This document shows, piece after piece, positions 9,336 to 17,876 of a stretch of 64,000 bases of DNA (position 1 is its first letter; each line of letters begins with the position of its first letter). Origin of the DNA: Kordia sp965283645 (GTDB lineage: Bacteria > Bacteroidota > Bacteroidia > Flavobacteriales > Flavobacteriaceae). Made by a program: the position numbers and the translations under genes. The stretch covers positions 434,001 to 498,000 of the forward strand of contig NZ_CBDIPG010000001.1 of the NCBI RefSeq assembly GCF_965283645.1, read 5' to 3'. The notes under the pieces are model-generated. The model made no database searches. It was given only the letters and a program-made list of their open reading frames with translations, and had not been told where the DNA came from.

Positions 9336-9911
9336 ATGAAAGTATACACTAAAACTGGAGATAAAGGAACTACTGCCCTATTTGGCGGCACACGTGTTCC
9401 CAAACATCATATTCGTATTGACAGTTATGGAACGGTTGATGAACTCAATTCGTATATTGGTCTCATAAGAGATCAGGAAATCAATTCGCATTATCAAAAT
9501 GTATTGATGGACATTCAAGATTTGTTATTTACGGTTGGTGCTGTCTTAGCGACAGATCCTGAAAAGGAAACTTTAAAAAACGGGAAAGACCGATTAAACA
9601 TTCCTAGAATTTCTGAAGACAATGTAATTGCGTTAGAACGTGAAATGGACACTATGGATGCGGCTTTACCGCCAATGACGCACTTTGTATTACCTGGCGG
9701 ACATCAAACTGTGTCATTCTGTCACATTGCCCGTTGTGTTTGCCGCAGAGCAGAACGCTTAGCATCAGCACTTTACGAAATAGAGCCTTTTGATGAATTT
9801 ACATTAAAATACTTAAACCGACTTTCTGACTACCTTTTTGTGTTGGCACGAAAATTGTCCCATGACTTACAAGCGAATGAAATAAAATGGATTCCGAAAA
9901 AGAATTCGTAA
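9336..9911 (+). CDS. Corrinoid adenosyltransferase, PduO type (cob(I)alamin ATR)
   Basis: 191 residues. It transfers the adenosyl group of ATP to cob(I)alamin to make adenosylcobalamin. The N-terminal ATP-binding motif YTKTGDKGTTALFGG is diagnostic of the PduO/MMAB class, as are the later VDELNSYIG, CHIARCVCRRAER and LNRLSDYLFVLAR motifs. Its length is standard. Its most likely client is methylmalonyl-CoA mutase, since the mutase chaperone meaB is also in this window (30100). The two genes are not in one operon and the mutase itself is not here. Confidence 0.95.
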   Translation: MKVYTKTGDKGTTALFGGTRVPKHHIRIDSYGTVDELNSYIGLIRDQEINSHYQNVLMDIQDLLFTVGAVLATDPEKETLKNGKDRLNIPRISEDNVIALEREMDTMDAALPPMTHFVLPGGHQTVSFCHIARCVCRRAERLASALYEIEPFDEFTLKYLNRLSDYLFVLARKLSHDLQANEIKWIPKKNS

Positions 9912-9987
9912 CTATTTAAAAATTAAGGAAATAGACAAATCTTAAAAAACGTTCTTAAAAATAATGTGTAAATAATGATTTTTTTAC

Positions 9988-10017
9988 TTGACTTTCTCAT
10001 TTAAAAATTTATTTTTG
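9988..10017 (+). promoter_or_regulatory. Bacteroidota sigma-A promoter of the DUF2795 gene
   Basis: TTG at 9988-9990, a 19-nt spacer, then TATTTTTG at 10010-10017, an exact TAnnTTTG. The ATG at 10042 follows 24 bp later. This is the clearest housekeeping promoter in the window. Confidence 0.75.
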
Positions 10018-10041
10018 CAAAAATATTAATATCAAATAAAT

Positions 10042-10263
10042 ATGTATTGGACATTAGAACTAGCATCTCATTTAAGTGATGCTCCTTGGCCCGCTACAAA
10101 AGATGAGTTGATTGACTATGCAATTAGAACAGGAGCTCCTTTAGAGGTTGTTGAAAACCTACAATCCATTGAAGACGAAGGTGATTCCTATGAATCTATC
10201 GAAGAAATTTGGCCAGATTACCCTACAGATGATGATTATCTCTGGAATGAAGATGAATATTAA
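10042..10263 (+). CDS. DUF2795-domain small acidic protein
   Basis: 73 residues, strongly acidic. It contains the DUF2795-type helical core WPATKDELIDYAIRTGAPLEVVENLQ and a Glu/Asp/Tyr-rich tail. It is conserved next to secA in many Flavobacteriia. Its function is not known; the fold resembles small nucleic-acid-associated helical proteins, which is only suggestive. It has its own promoter and terminator, so it is expressed independently of secA. Confidence 0.8.
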   Translation: MYWTLELASHLSDAPWPATKDELIDYAIRTGAPLEVVENLQSIEDEGDSYESIEEIWPDYPTDDDYLWNEDEY

Positions 10264-10282
10264 AACAAGTTAAACAAGGAAA

Positions 10283-10308
10283 AAGTCTCAATTTCGAGGC
10301 TTTTTTTT
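10283..10308 (+). terminator. Rho-independent terminator
   Basis: Stem AAGTCTC / GAGGCTT (one G-U pair), loop AATTTC, then eight T residues. It ends the DUF2795 transcript 27 bp before the secA ATG. Confidence 0.8.
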
Positions 10309-10334
10309 GGTTTAATATAAAACCAAAATAAACC

Positions 10335-13300
10335 ATGAGTTTTTTAAATTCAGTGTTGAAGATTTTTGTTGGAGACAAATCCAAGAAAGATATAAAAGGC
10401 TTACAGCCTATCATAGACAAAATAAAATCGTACGAACAACAATTATCAAGCTTGTCTATCGACGAACTTAGAGCACGTACTACATACTTTAAATCGCAAA
10501 TTGCGGAAGCATGTAAAGAAAATAATGCTCAAATTGCTGCTTTAGAAAAAGAAGCGGCAGCAAGTTCAGACATAGAACGTAAAGAAGATATCTATCAAGA
10601 AATTGATAAACTTAGAGACGAAGAATACGAAATAACGGAAGGTGTATTATTTGATATTTTACCAGAAGCATTTGCTGTGGTAAAAGAAACAGCAAAACGT
10701 TTCACAAACAATACAGAGCTTACCGTAACGGCAACTCCATACGACAGAGAATTATCTGGCTTACATGACTACATAACTCTTGATGGCGATACTGCTATTT
10801 GGCAAAACTCTTGGGATGCCGCTGGAAAGCAAGTTACTTGGGACATGATTCACTATGATGTACAGTTAATTGGTGGTATTACAATGCATCAAGGTAAAAT
10901 TGCCGAAATGCAAACAGGAGAAGGAAAAACGTTGGTAGCAACACTTCCTGTGTACTTAAATGCATTAACTGGTAAAGGTGTGCATTTGGTAACTGTAAAT
11001 GATTACTTAGCAAAACGTGATAGCGCTTGGATGGCTCCAATTTTCCAATTCCATGGGTTTACAATTGATTGTATTGATTACCATCAACCAAACTCGGAAG
11101 CTAGAAGAAAAGCATACGCTTCAGACATCACATACGGAACAAACAATGAATTTGGTTTTGATTACTTGCGTGATAACATGTCACGATCACCTGACGATTT
11201 GGTACAACGTCCACACAACTATGCAATTGTGGATGAGGTCGATTCTGTATTAGTGGATGATGCACGTACGCCGTTGATTATTTCTGGACCAATTCCGCAA
11301 GGAGATTTACACGAATTCAACGATTTAAAGCCAAAAGTAGCTGAACTAGTAAAAACGCAACGCCAATACTTAACAGGTGTTTTAGCAGAAGCTAAAAAAC
11401 TAATTAAAGAAGGTGACACCAAAGAAGGTGGTGTTTTATTACTTAGAGTTTACAGAGGTTTGCCTAAAAATAAAGCATTAATTAAGTTTTTAAGTGAAGA
11501 AGGTGTAAAACAATTGCTTCAAAAAACTGAAAATACATACATGCAAGACAACAATCGCGAAATGCACAAAATTGATGCAGAATTATTATTCGTGATTGAA
11601 GAAAAAAACAATCAAATTGATCTAACAGACAAAGGAGTTGAATACTTATCAACAGGAAGTAATGATAAAGATTTCTTTGTAATGCCTGATATTGGTGGAG
11701 AAATTGCCAAAATTGAAGCAAAAGAGTTAGAAAAAGATAAAGAAGTTGAACTAAAAGAAGAATTATTTAGAGACTTCGGAATCAAAAGTGAGCGTATTCA
11801 CACCATGAGTCAGTTACTAAAAGCTTATACCCTATTTGAAAAGGATGTAGAATATGTAGTAATGGACAACAAAGTAAAAATTGTTGATGAGCAAACAGGT
11901 CGTATCATGGATGGACGTCGTTATTCTGACGGACTACACCAAGCAATTGAAGCAAAAGAAAATGTAAAAATTGAAGATGCTACACAAACATTTGCTACGG
12001 TAACCTTACAAAACTACTTCAGAATGTACCGCAAACTATCTGGAATGACAGGTACGGCAGTTACAGAAGCAGGAGAATTATGGGAAATATACAAACTAGA
12101 TGTTGTAGAAATTCCAACAAACAGACCAATTGCGCGTAAAGACAAAGAAGATTTAATCTACAAAACAAAACGTGAAAAATACAATGCCATTATTGATGAG
12201 GTAACAGAATTGTCTAAACAAGGAAGACCTGTATTAATTGGTACTACTTCGGTAGAAATTTCGGAATTATTAGGTCGAATGCTTTCAATTCGAAAAATTC
12301 CACACAACGTATTAAATGCAAAGTTACACCAACGTGAAGCAGATATTGTAGCGGAAGCTGGAATTCCAGGACAAGTTACTATTGCAACAAACATGGCAGG
12401 TCGTGGAACGGATATCAAACTTAGTGATGAAGTAAAAGCCGCTGGCGGATTGGCAATTGTAGGTACGGAACGACATGATTCTCGTCGTGTAGATAGACAA
12501 TTACGTGGTCGATCTGGTCGTCAAGGAGATCCAGGAAGTTCACAATTCTACGTTTCGTTAGAAGATAACTTAATGCGTTTATTTGGTTCTGAAAGAGTTG
12601 CCAAAATGATGGACAGAATGGGCTTAAAAGATGGTGAAGTAATTCAGCATTCCATGATGACAAAATCTATTGAACGTGCACAGAAAAAAGTAGAAGAAAA
12701 TAACTTTGGAATTCGTAAGCGTTTACTAGAATATGATGATGTAATGAATGCACAACGTGAAGTCGTGTACAAACGTCGTAGACACGCTTTACACGGAGAG
12801 CGTTTAAAGGTGGATATTTCGAATATGGTATATGACACTACCGAAATCATTACACAAACAAACAAAGCCGCTAATGACTATAAAAACTTCGAATTTGAAT
12901 TAATTCGCTACTTCTCTATTGCTAGCCCAATAACGGAAGACGAATTTACAAAAATGACAGAAGAAGAAATCATTGGAAAAGTATACACTGCAACTTTTAA
13001 AAATTACAATGATAAAATGCAGTTAAATGCTGAGGCTGTGTATCCTGTAATTAAAGAAGTGTATGAAAATCCAGAAAATAAATACGAACGTATTGTTGTT
13101 AAATTTACGGACGGAACAAAAGAATTAAATGTTGTTAGTGATTTAGAAGATGCTTACAATTCGCAAGGAAAACAATTGGTAACAGATTTTGAAAAAAATA
13201 TTTCATTATCAATTATTGATGATGCTTGGAAAACGCACTTACGTAAGATGGACGAATTAAAACAATCAGTTCAGTTGGCGGTGCATGAGCAAAAAGATCC

Positions 13301-13706
13301 GTTATTAATTTACAAATTTGAAGCGTTTGAATTATTCAAAGAAGTAATTGATAAAGTAAATCGTGAAATTCTTTCGTTCTTGTTTAAAGGAGAATTAGCC
13401 GATAACAATCCAGATCGTGTACGTGAAGCTCGTGAACAAAAGCGTAAAAAGGAAAACTACACAACTTCAAAAGAAGAAGTATTAAACAGTGATGAAAAAG
13501 CAGCCGCACAACGTCAAGCTATGCAACAATCGCAAGGTGGACAACGTCCGCAAGTAACTGAAACTATTGTTCGCGATAAGCCAAAAATTGGTCGTAACGA
13601 ACGTGTTACTATCAAAAACGTGATGACAGGTGAAAACAAAACTGTAAAATATAAACAAGCTGAACCATTAATTGCAAAAGGTCAATGGGTTATTGTTGAA
13701 GAATAA
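10335..13706 (+). CDS. secA: Preprotein translocase ATPase SecA
   Basis: 1123 residues. This is the motor that pushes unfolded preproteins through SecYEG, and it feeds the many signal-peptide and T9SS proteins in this window. Walker A MQTGEGKT is at 192-199 and DEVDS at 300-304. NBD2 has TNMAGRGTDIKL and GRSGRQGDPGSSQFYVSLEDNLMRLFG. As usual in Bacteroidota, there is an insertion after DEVDSVLVDDARTPLI (roughly residues 325-480), making the protein about 200 residues longer than E. coli SecA. The C-terminus ends EPLIAKGQWVIVEE and has no CxCx8CH zinc motif, so the SecB/lipid-binding tail is absent. The upstream region holds a terminator but no clear promoter box. Confidence 0.98.
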   Translation: MSFLNSVLKIFVGDKSKKDIKGLQPIIDKIKSYEQQLSSLSIDELRARTTYFKSQIAEACKENNAQIAALEKEAAASSDIERKEDIYQEIDKLRDEEYEITEGVLFDILPEAFAVVKETAKRFTNNTELTVTATPYDRELSGLHDYITLDGDTAIWQNSWDAAGKQVTWDMIHYDVQLIGGITMHQGKIAEMQTGEGKTLVATLPVYLNALTGKGVHLVTVNDYLAKRDSAWMAPIFQFHGFTIDCIDYHQPNSEARRKAYASDITYGTNNEFGFDYLRDNMSRSPDDLVQRPHNYAIVDEVDSVLVDDARTPLIISGPIPQGDLHEFNDLKPKVAELVKTQRQYLTGVLAEAKKLIKEGDTKEGGVLLLRVYRGLPKNKALIKFLSEEGVKQLLQKTENTYMQDNNREMHKIDAELLFVIEEKNNQIDLTDKGVEYLSTGSNDKDFFVMPDIGGEIAKIEAKELEKDKEVELKEELFRDFGIKSERIHTMSQLLKAYTLFEKDVEYVVMDNKVKIVDEQTGRIMDGRRYSDGLHQAIEAKENVKIEDATQTFATVTLQNYFRMYRKLSGMTGTAVTEAGELWEIYKLDVVEIPTNRPIARKDKEDLIYKTKREKYNAIIDEVTELSKQGRPVLIGTTSVEISELLGRMLSIRKIPHNVLNAKLHQREADIVAEAGIPGQVTIATNMAGRGTDIKLSDEVKAAGGLAIVGTERHDSRRVDRQLRGRSGRQGDPGSSQFYVSLEDNLMRLFGSERVAKMMDRMGLKDGEVIQHSMMTKSIERAQKKVEENNFGIRKRLLEYDDVMNAQREVVYKRRRHALHGERLKVDISNMVYDTTEIITQTNKAANDYKNFEFELIRYFSIASPITEDEFTKMTEEEIIGKVYTATFKNYNDKMQLNAEAVYPVIKEVYENPENKYERIVVKFTDGTKELNVVSDLEDAYNSQGKQLVTDFEKNISLSIIDDAWKTHLRKMDELKQSVQLAVHEQKDPLLIYKFEAFELFKEVIDKVNREILSFLFKGELADNNPDRVREAREQKRKKENYTTSKEEVLNSDEKAAAQRQAMQQSQGGQRPQVTETIVRDKPKIGRNERVTIKNVMTGENKTVKYKQAEPLIAKGQWVIVEE

Positions 13707-13748
13707 TATTAACAAGCTTAATTGCTGTACATTCTTTAGAAAATATAA

Positions 13749-13777
13749 ACTCTCATGGAAACATGGGAGTTTTTTTT
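13749..13777 (+). terminator. Rho-independent terminator of secA
   Basis: Nine-base-pair stem ACTCTCATG / CATGGGAGT with a GAAA loop and seven following T residues, 43 bp after the secA stop. Confidence 0.9.
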
Positions 13778-13823
13778 GGTGGCTAGTCAATTTTTATAAA
13801 TTATGAATTGTTCAGCTGTTAAG

Positions 13824-14873
13824 TTATTTTTTGATGAACTTCAAATTATAAACGTTATCTAGTGATAAAAAATAGATTCCAGGAGATAAAACACTAACGT
13901 CTATTACTTTATTAGTATTCAAAATTCCATCGCTTACCTTAGCTCCGTTTATACTATATATTTTATATTCTGTTTCTTCCTTTAATCCATTAATCTGTAT
14001 AAAATTTAATGCTGGATTTGGAAATAACTTAATTTTATTATTTTGTACTAATATATCTTCCGTTGAAAGTATGGCTGATATATCAAGTTTAGAAATTTTA
14101 TTTGCATTGTATTCTGTTATGTACAATTCATTATTATAAATTGCTAAATCACTAGGTTCAGAAAGATTAGTTACTGTTTCAATCACTGATGTTTGGTTAG
14201 ACGAAACATCAATATGAGATATTTTATTACCATCAGCTTCCGCAATAAAAAGAATATTTCCAGCAAAATATAGCCCTGATGGACCTAATACATTACTTGA
14301 AACTTCTTGAACAATAGGGTTAGGATCATTGATATTTATCTTACTGACTTTATTGCCTTCATATTCTGCTATATACAATTCATTATTATGTAAAGCTATT
14401 CCGTATGGTGTTGATAATCCAGCTACAACATCAATAAGCGTAGGATTAGGAGATGACATATCGATTTTAAGAATTTTATCCTGGATATAATCAGATATGT
14501 ATAAAATATTTCCATCTAATGCAAAGTCATAAGGTCGTATACCTGATATAATTTCGGTGACTCCAAGTGGAATATTATTAATAGCTAATTTAGATATGTT
14601 TCCGTCAATAAGTTGTCCAAAATATAAATCATCATCTTTAAAAAGTAAACCAATAGACCAATCTGTATTCTGAATCACTTCCGTTGGTACTGCTGCAGTT
14701 TCTACATTTAACTTAGAAATTTTACCATTACCACCATTATATTCAGCAAAGTACAATTCATTAGCTTTAAAGGTTAAAGAAATAGGCTGTGTTAATCCTG
14801 TTATAACATCAGTTGTTTGAGAAAAGGTATACGTACTAACTAATAAAAAAAGAATTAGTTTAACTTTTTTCAT
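13824..14873 (-). CDS. Secreted beta-propeller (NHL/SMP-30-like) protein with T9SS type A sorting domain
   Basis: 349 residues. A signal peptide (to about TYTFSQ) is followed by five to six repeats of about 42 residues built on the pattern ELYIAEYNGNKVSKI, each with a hydrophobic LYxxEY strand and ISKLD strand, typical of an NHL or YncE-like propeller. Residues from about 275 (KLFPNPALNFIQINGL to YFLSLDNVYNLKFIKK) form a T9SS type A C-terminal sorting domain. The protein is therefore expected to be exported by Sec, then by T9SS to the cell surface or medium. The ligand is unknown. It is convergent with secA and appears monocistronic. Confidence 0.85.
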   Translation of the reverse strand: MKKVKLILFLLVSTYTFSQTTDVITGLTQPISLTFKANELYFAEYNGGNGKISKLNVETAAVPTEVIQNTDWSIGLLFKDDDLYFGQLIDGNISKLAINNIPLGVTEIISGIRPYDFALDGNILYISDYIQDKILKIDMSSPNPTLIDVVAGLSTPYGIALHNNELYIAEYEGNKVSKININDPNPIVQEVSSNVLGPSGLYFAGNILFIAEADGNKISHIDVSSNQTSVIETVTNLSEPSDLAIYNNELYITEYNANKISKLDISAILSTEDILVQNNKIKLFPNPALNFIQINGLKEETEYKIYSINGAKVSDGILNTNKVIDVSVLSPGIYFLSLDNVYNLKFIKK

Positions 14874-14916
14874 AATACATCGTTTTAATATAAATTTCTA
14901 TTATTTACTAATGATT

Positions 14917-14924
14917 CAAAAATA
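14917..14924 (-). promoter_or_regulatory. -7 promoter element of the beta-propeller gene
   Basis: On the minus strand TATTTTTG, an exact TAnnTTTG, 43 bp before the ATG. The -33 region is T-rich without a clean TTG. Confidence 0.4.
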
Positions 14925-15038
14925 GTAAATATATCTATAAAGAAATATTGACACTTATGGTAATTCCGTGAATTGTAGTAATATTAAAAATGAAGCGTGT
15001 ATAATAATCTAAGTAAGTAGACTCAGCAAAGTTGAAGT

Positions 15039-15431
15039 TTAGTTCTCCAAACTTCTTGAAAAACGTTTACTTATCATCGTTATTTGAATGATTACAAATA
15101 TGAGTAAAAAGAAAAAACAATACGCATACGTAATAGGAATATCAACATTGATTTCGTGTTTTTCAAGCATTAAACTTGATAAATCCCAATCGCCAAGAAT
15201 AGAAAAACCAAGTGAAAAACGTGTCAACACAAAAGAAAATATTAAAAACAAAGTACCAATAATTAGCCAGCCGACCTTATTTATTAATGGTTTGTAGACT
15301 TTAACAGGTACTTTTTCTTTGGAAACTTCAGCCATTACATTGGCTAAGAAATCTACGGAAGGAGTTGCCAATCCAGCATCTTGGATGACTTCCTTAGTAA
15401 ATTGATCTAACTTTTTATTTTCTGCTTCCAT
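15039..15431 (-). CDS. Small membrane protein, likely anti-sigma partner
   Basis: 130 residues. The first 50 residues are polar and could bind a sigma factor (LDQFTKEVIQDAGLATPSVD). Two hydrophobic segments follow, about 50-72 and 98-118, with a short loop between. The start codon lies inside the end of the ECF sigma gene (17-bp overlap), the usual arrangement of a sigma factor and its regulator. There is no zinc-binding HxxxCxxC anti-sigma motif, so the anti-sigma role is inferred from position and topology only. Confidence 0.6.
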   Translation of the reverse strand: MEAENKKLDQFTKEVIQDAGLATPSVDFLANVMAEVSKEKVPVKVYKPLINKVGWLIIGTLFLIFSFVLTRFSLGFSILGDWDLSSLMLEKHEINVDIPITYAYCFFFLLIFVIIQITMISKRFSRSLEN

Positions 15432-15999
15432 GATTCAAATATATAGGTTCTACGACATTTTTTAAAATATGATATAGTTTTTTTCGGCTTCGGTGTAATT
15501 TTATCTTTACATTATCATACGATATTTTGACAATTTCCGAGATTTCTTTCAGTGATAATTCTTCAAAATAAAACAACGTTAACAACACGCGTTCATCTTC
15601 TGGCAACTGCAATAATGCCTTTTCTATGGTTTGCTTCTTCTCTTTCGCTTCCAAATAACTCATTGCATCTTGCATGACTCCGATATCAGCTTCATGAATT
15701 TCATCAATATGTTCTGACAAAACGACTCTTTTATTCTTTTTAATACAATCCAAACTCGTATTATATACGATTCTATACAACCACGTCGAAAATTTAGAAG
15801 TTCCTTTAAAAGTATCTAATGCCTTGTATGCTTTTACAAAAGTATCTTGTGCAACTTCTTCCGCATCTTCCCTATTTCCAACCATACGTACTGCCAATGT
15901 AAACATCATATCCTTGTATTTATCTACAAGCATAGCATACGCATTCACATTTCCGGAACGAATTTCCAGAATATAATCTTGGTCAGTTTTTTGAGTCAT
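15415..15999 (-). CDS. ECF-type RNA polymerase sigma factor
   Basis: 194 residues with sigma-70 region 2 (NREDAEEVAQDTFVKAYKAL, then FSTWLYRIVYNTSLDCIKK) and region 4 (ALLQLPEDERVLLTLFYFEELSLKEISEIVKIS with the HTH). Regions 1 and 3 are absent, as in ECF factors. It overlaps its presumed membrane regulator by 17 bp. The promoter right upstream (GTAACC-N16-CGTC) is repeated in front of the divergent DUF6249 gene, so the factor probably drives its own operon and that gene. The ATG is only 10 nt after the CGTC box, implying a very short 5' leader. Confidence 0.93.
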   Translation of the reverse strand: MTQKTDQDYILEIRSGNVNAYAMLVDKYKDMMFTLAVRMVGNREDAEEVAQDTFVKAYKALDTFKGTSKFSTWLYRIVYNTSLDCIKKNKRVVLSEHIDEIHEADIGVMQDAMSYLEAKEKKQTIEKALLQLPEDERVLLTLFYFEELSLKEISEIVKISYDNVKIKLHRSRKKLYHILKNVVEPIYLNHGSRK

Positions 16000-16009
16000 T
16001 TGTAGTTAA

Positions 16010-16035
16010 GACGATCACTTTGTTTAGTTGGTTAC
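16010..16035 (-). promoter_or_regulatory. ECF-type promoter of the sigma factor operon (autoregulation)
   Basis: On the minus strand GTAACC (16035-16030), exactly 16 nt, then CGTC (16013-16010), the classic ECF layout of an AAC -35 and a CGTC -10. The same pair with the same spacing occurs divergently at 16204-16229. Confidence 0.7.
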
Positions 16036-16203
16036 AGATTTTTTGAATTTATTTGATTTTAGTAAAATTACTTTTTAATTTAGAATTTGACAGTAAGCAT
16101 TCATAATAGTTTTTATAGCTTCAAATTGAAACATTAGTATATTGATTCATTGCTACATTAAAACACAGATACATTAAAAAATTATATTTTTTTTACATTT
16201 TTT

Positions 16204-16229
16204 GTAACCAAAACAAAAAACCGTTCGTC
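16204..16229 (+). promoter_or_regulatory. ECF-type promoter of the DUF6249 gene
   Basis: GTAACC (16204-16209), a 16-nt spacer, CGTC (16226-16229), 46 bp before the ATG. It is identical in boxes and spacing to the promoter of the adjacent sigma gene, so the DUF6249 gene is probably its target. The 200 bp between the two genes holds nothing else I can identify. Confidence 0.7.
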
Positions 16230-16275
16230 ATAATGGGCAAATACATAAAAACTAAATTCAAAAAAATAATTTATT

Positions 16276-16629
16276 ATGGGATCAGAAGTAATTATAATGC
16301 CAGCAATTTTAGGAGTCGTTTTCGGAATCTACTATTTATACATTTCATCACGAAATAAAGAACGCTTGGCATTGATTGAAAAAGGTGCAGACGCATCTAT
16401 CTTTTTCAGTTCAAAAAAATCATTAACACCAACATGGAAAGTATTGGTTTTAAACTTAGCTGTTTTAATGATGGGAATTGGATTGGGTATTTTTATTGGC
16501 TTCATGATGCATCGTGTATTTCTGTTACCAGAAGGAGTTGCATTTCCAGGAACCATCTTTTTAGTTGGAGGAATTTCATTATTTTCAGGTTTCTTCTTAA
16601 CCAAGAAATTGGTAGAAAAAGAGCATTAA
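16276..16629 (+). CDS. DUF6249-like small membrane protein
   Basis: 117 residues with three hydrophobic segments (about 5-23, 55-77, 87-108) and a cytoplasmic NKERLALIEKGADASIFF between the first and second. That motif is typical of the DUF6249 family found beside ECF sigma genes in Flavobacteriia. Its function is unknown. Divergent placement and a shared ECF promoter motif suggest a target or sensor component of the neighbouring sigma system. Confidence 0.75.
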   Translation: MGSEVIIMPAILGVVFGIYYLYISSRNKERLALIEKGADASIFFSSKKSLTPTWKVLVLNLAVLMMGIGLGIFIGFMMHRVFLLPEGVAFPGTIFLVGGISLFSGFFLTKKLVEKEH

Positions 16630-16667
16630 TTTCATTTCATCATCAAGAAACACAGTTAGTTAATCTG

Positions 16668-16707
16668 ACAAAACGATTGTTAATTTTATAATTAGCAGTC
16701 GTTTTGT
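16668..16707 (+). terminator. Hairpin, probable terminator
   Basis: ACAAAACGA (16668-16676) pairs with TCGTTTTGT (16699-16707), and inside it TAATT/AATTA forms a second stem. The downstream T-run is weak. The rest of the 16630-16901 gap shows no gene. Confidence 0.5.
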
Positions 16708-16901
16708 TATTTATATACTTCACAACCACAGTCTACTATAAAATTCGGAAATCGAACAAAAGTTAAGACTTTACACTTTCCTTAAGAAAAAAGGCATATT
16801 TCAATTCGTATCTTTACCTAAAAATTGATATTTCGGTTATAATAGAGTCTGTATATACGTAAGTTTTCACATTCTACACGACTGAGCTAAAAATAATTTA
16901 T

Positions 16902-17561
16902 ATGAAATCGATTGTATTAACTATACTAACATTGTTCTTTTGTACACTAAGCTGTACTTCAAATACGGCAACAAAAGAGCATGTAGCAAAAGAAAAAGTT
17001 ACACAACAAGATTTATCAAAATATGAAACTGCCTATTTTGCAAGTGGATGTTTTTGGTGTGTTGAAGCGGTTTTTGAAAGTGTAAAAGGTGTAAAAGAAG
17101 TGGTTTCTGGTTATGCTGGCGGAAAAGCGGAAACGGCTAACTATCAATTAGTAAGTGCCGGACGAACTGATCATGCAGAAGCTGTAAAAGTATATTATGA
17201 TGCAAAAGTAGTTTCGTATGAAACCTTGGTAAAGGTATTTTTTGGTTCGCACGATCCTACAACGTTAAACAGACAAGGTCCTGATGCTGGTAGACAATAT
17301 CGTTCTGCTATATTTTACAAAAATGCTAAAGAGAAAAAAATAGTTGACACTTACATTAAAAAACTAATTGCAGACAAGGTTTTTAATGGAACCATAACAA
17401 CGGAAATTACGCCATACAAAGCATTTTATGATGCTGAAGCGTATCATCAAGATTACGAAGCAAACAATCCGAACAATCCATATATACGAGGTGTTTCTGT
17501 CCCAAGATTGAAGCGTTTTCAAAAAAAATTCCCTGAATTACTAAAAAAAGACGCACATTAG
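16902..17561 (+). CDS. msrA: Peptide-methionine (S)-S-oxide reductase MsrA, lipoprotein form
   Basis: 219 residues. It repairs methionine-S-sulfoxide in oxidised proteins. The active site GCFWC has Cys50 as nucleophile with FWC at 51-53. Further family motifs are VKGVKEVVSGYAGG, GRTDHAEAVKV, FFGSHDPTTLNRQGPDAGRQYRSAIF and YHQDYEANNPNNPYI. A signal peptide with lipobox TLSC (Cys18) precedes the domain. The enzyme is therefore likely a lipoprotein acting in the periplasm or outer membrane, where Sec and T9SS clients would be exposed to oxidants. There is no fused MsrB domain. Confidence 0.96.
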   Translation: MKSIVLTILTLFFCTLSCTSNTATKEHVAKEKVTQQDLSKYETAYFASGCFWCVEAVFESVKGVKEVVSGYAGGKAETANYQLVSAGRTDHAEAVKVYYDAKVVSYETLVKVFFGSHDPTTLNRQGPDAGRQYRSAIFYKNAKEKKIVDTYIKKLIADKVFNGTITTEITPYKAFYDAEAYHQDYEANNPNNPYIRGVSVPRLKRFQKKFPELLKKDAH

Positions 17562-17615
17562 TTAAAAACTTGTATTGAGTACAGTCGAAATGTTAGCTGA
17601 AACTAAATTTAACTA

Positions 17616-17660
17616 GCGTCACTTCGAATGATTTTCGACAGAAAAATGTATTGAGAAGTA
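17616..17660 (+). repeat. Dispersed intergenic palindromic repeat, copy 1
   Basis: Pattern CACTTCG, then TGATTTTC, a variable centre, then TGTATTGAGAAGT. The same element appears in reverse at 26407 and 63346 and forward at 43434. The ends CACTTC and GAAGT are complementary. All copies lie between genes. Confidence 0.65.
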
Positions 17661-17677
17661 TATTATTTTAAAGACTA

Positions 17678-17710
17678 AAAAAACCGATAACCGTTGTTGT
17701 CGGTTTTTTT
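17678..17710 (+). terminator. Rho-independent terminator of msrA
   Basis: AAAACCGATAAC / GTTGTCGGTTTT stem with a four-base loop and a run of seven T residues. It lies about 120 bp after the msrA stop, beyond the dispersed repeat. The remainder of the 17562-17876 gap shows no gene. Confidence 0.8.
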
Positions 17711-17876
17711 ATGTTTTGAAAATTCTGTAAAAATTTATCAAAAAGTAACGCTTATAAAAAATATGCAACGCTTACAAAACATTTACAAGTGGTAACTTTA
17801 TTTTTCCTACATTTATATTGTAATTACATACAGAAAACGCGTTTTTTCAATTTAACGAATTAAACACTTTTATATT

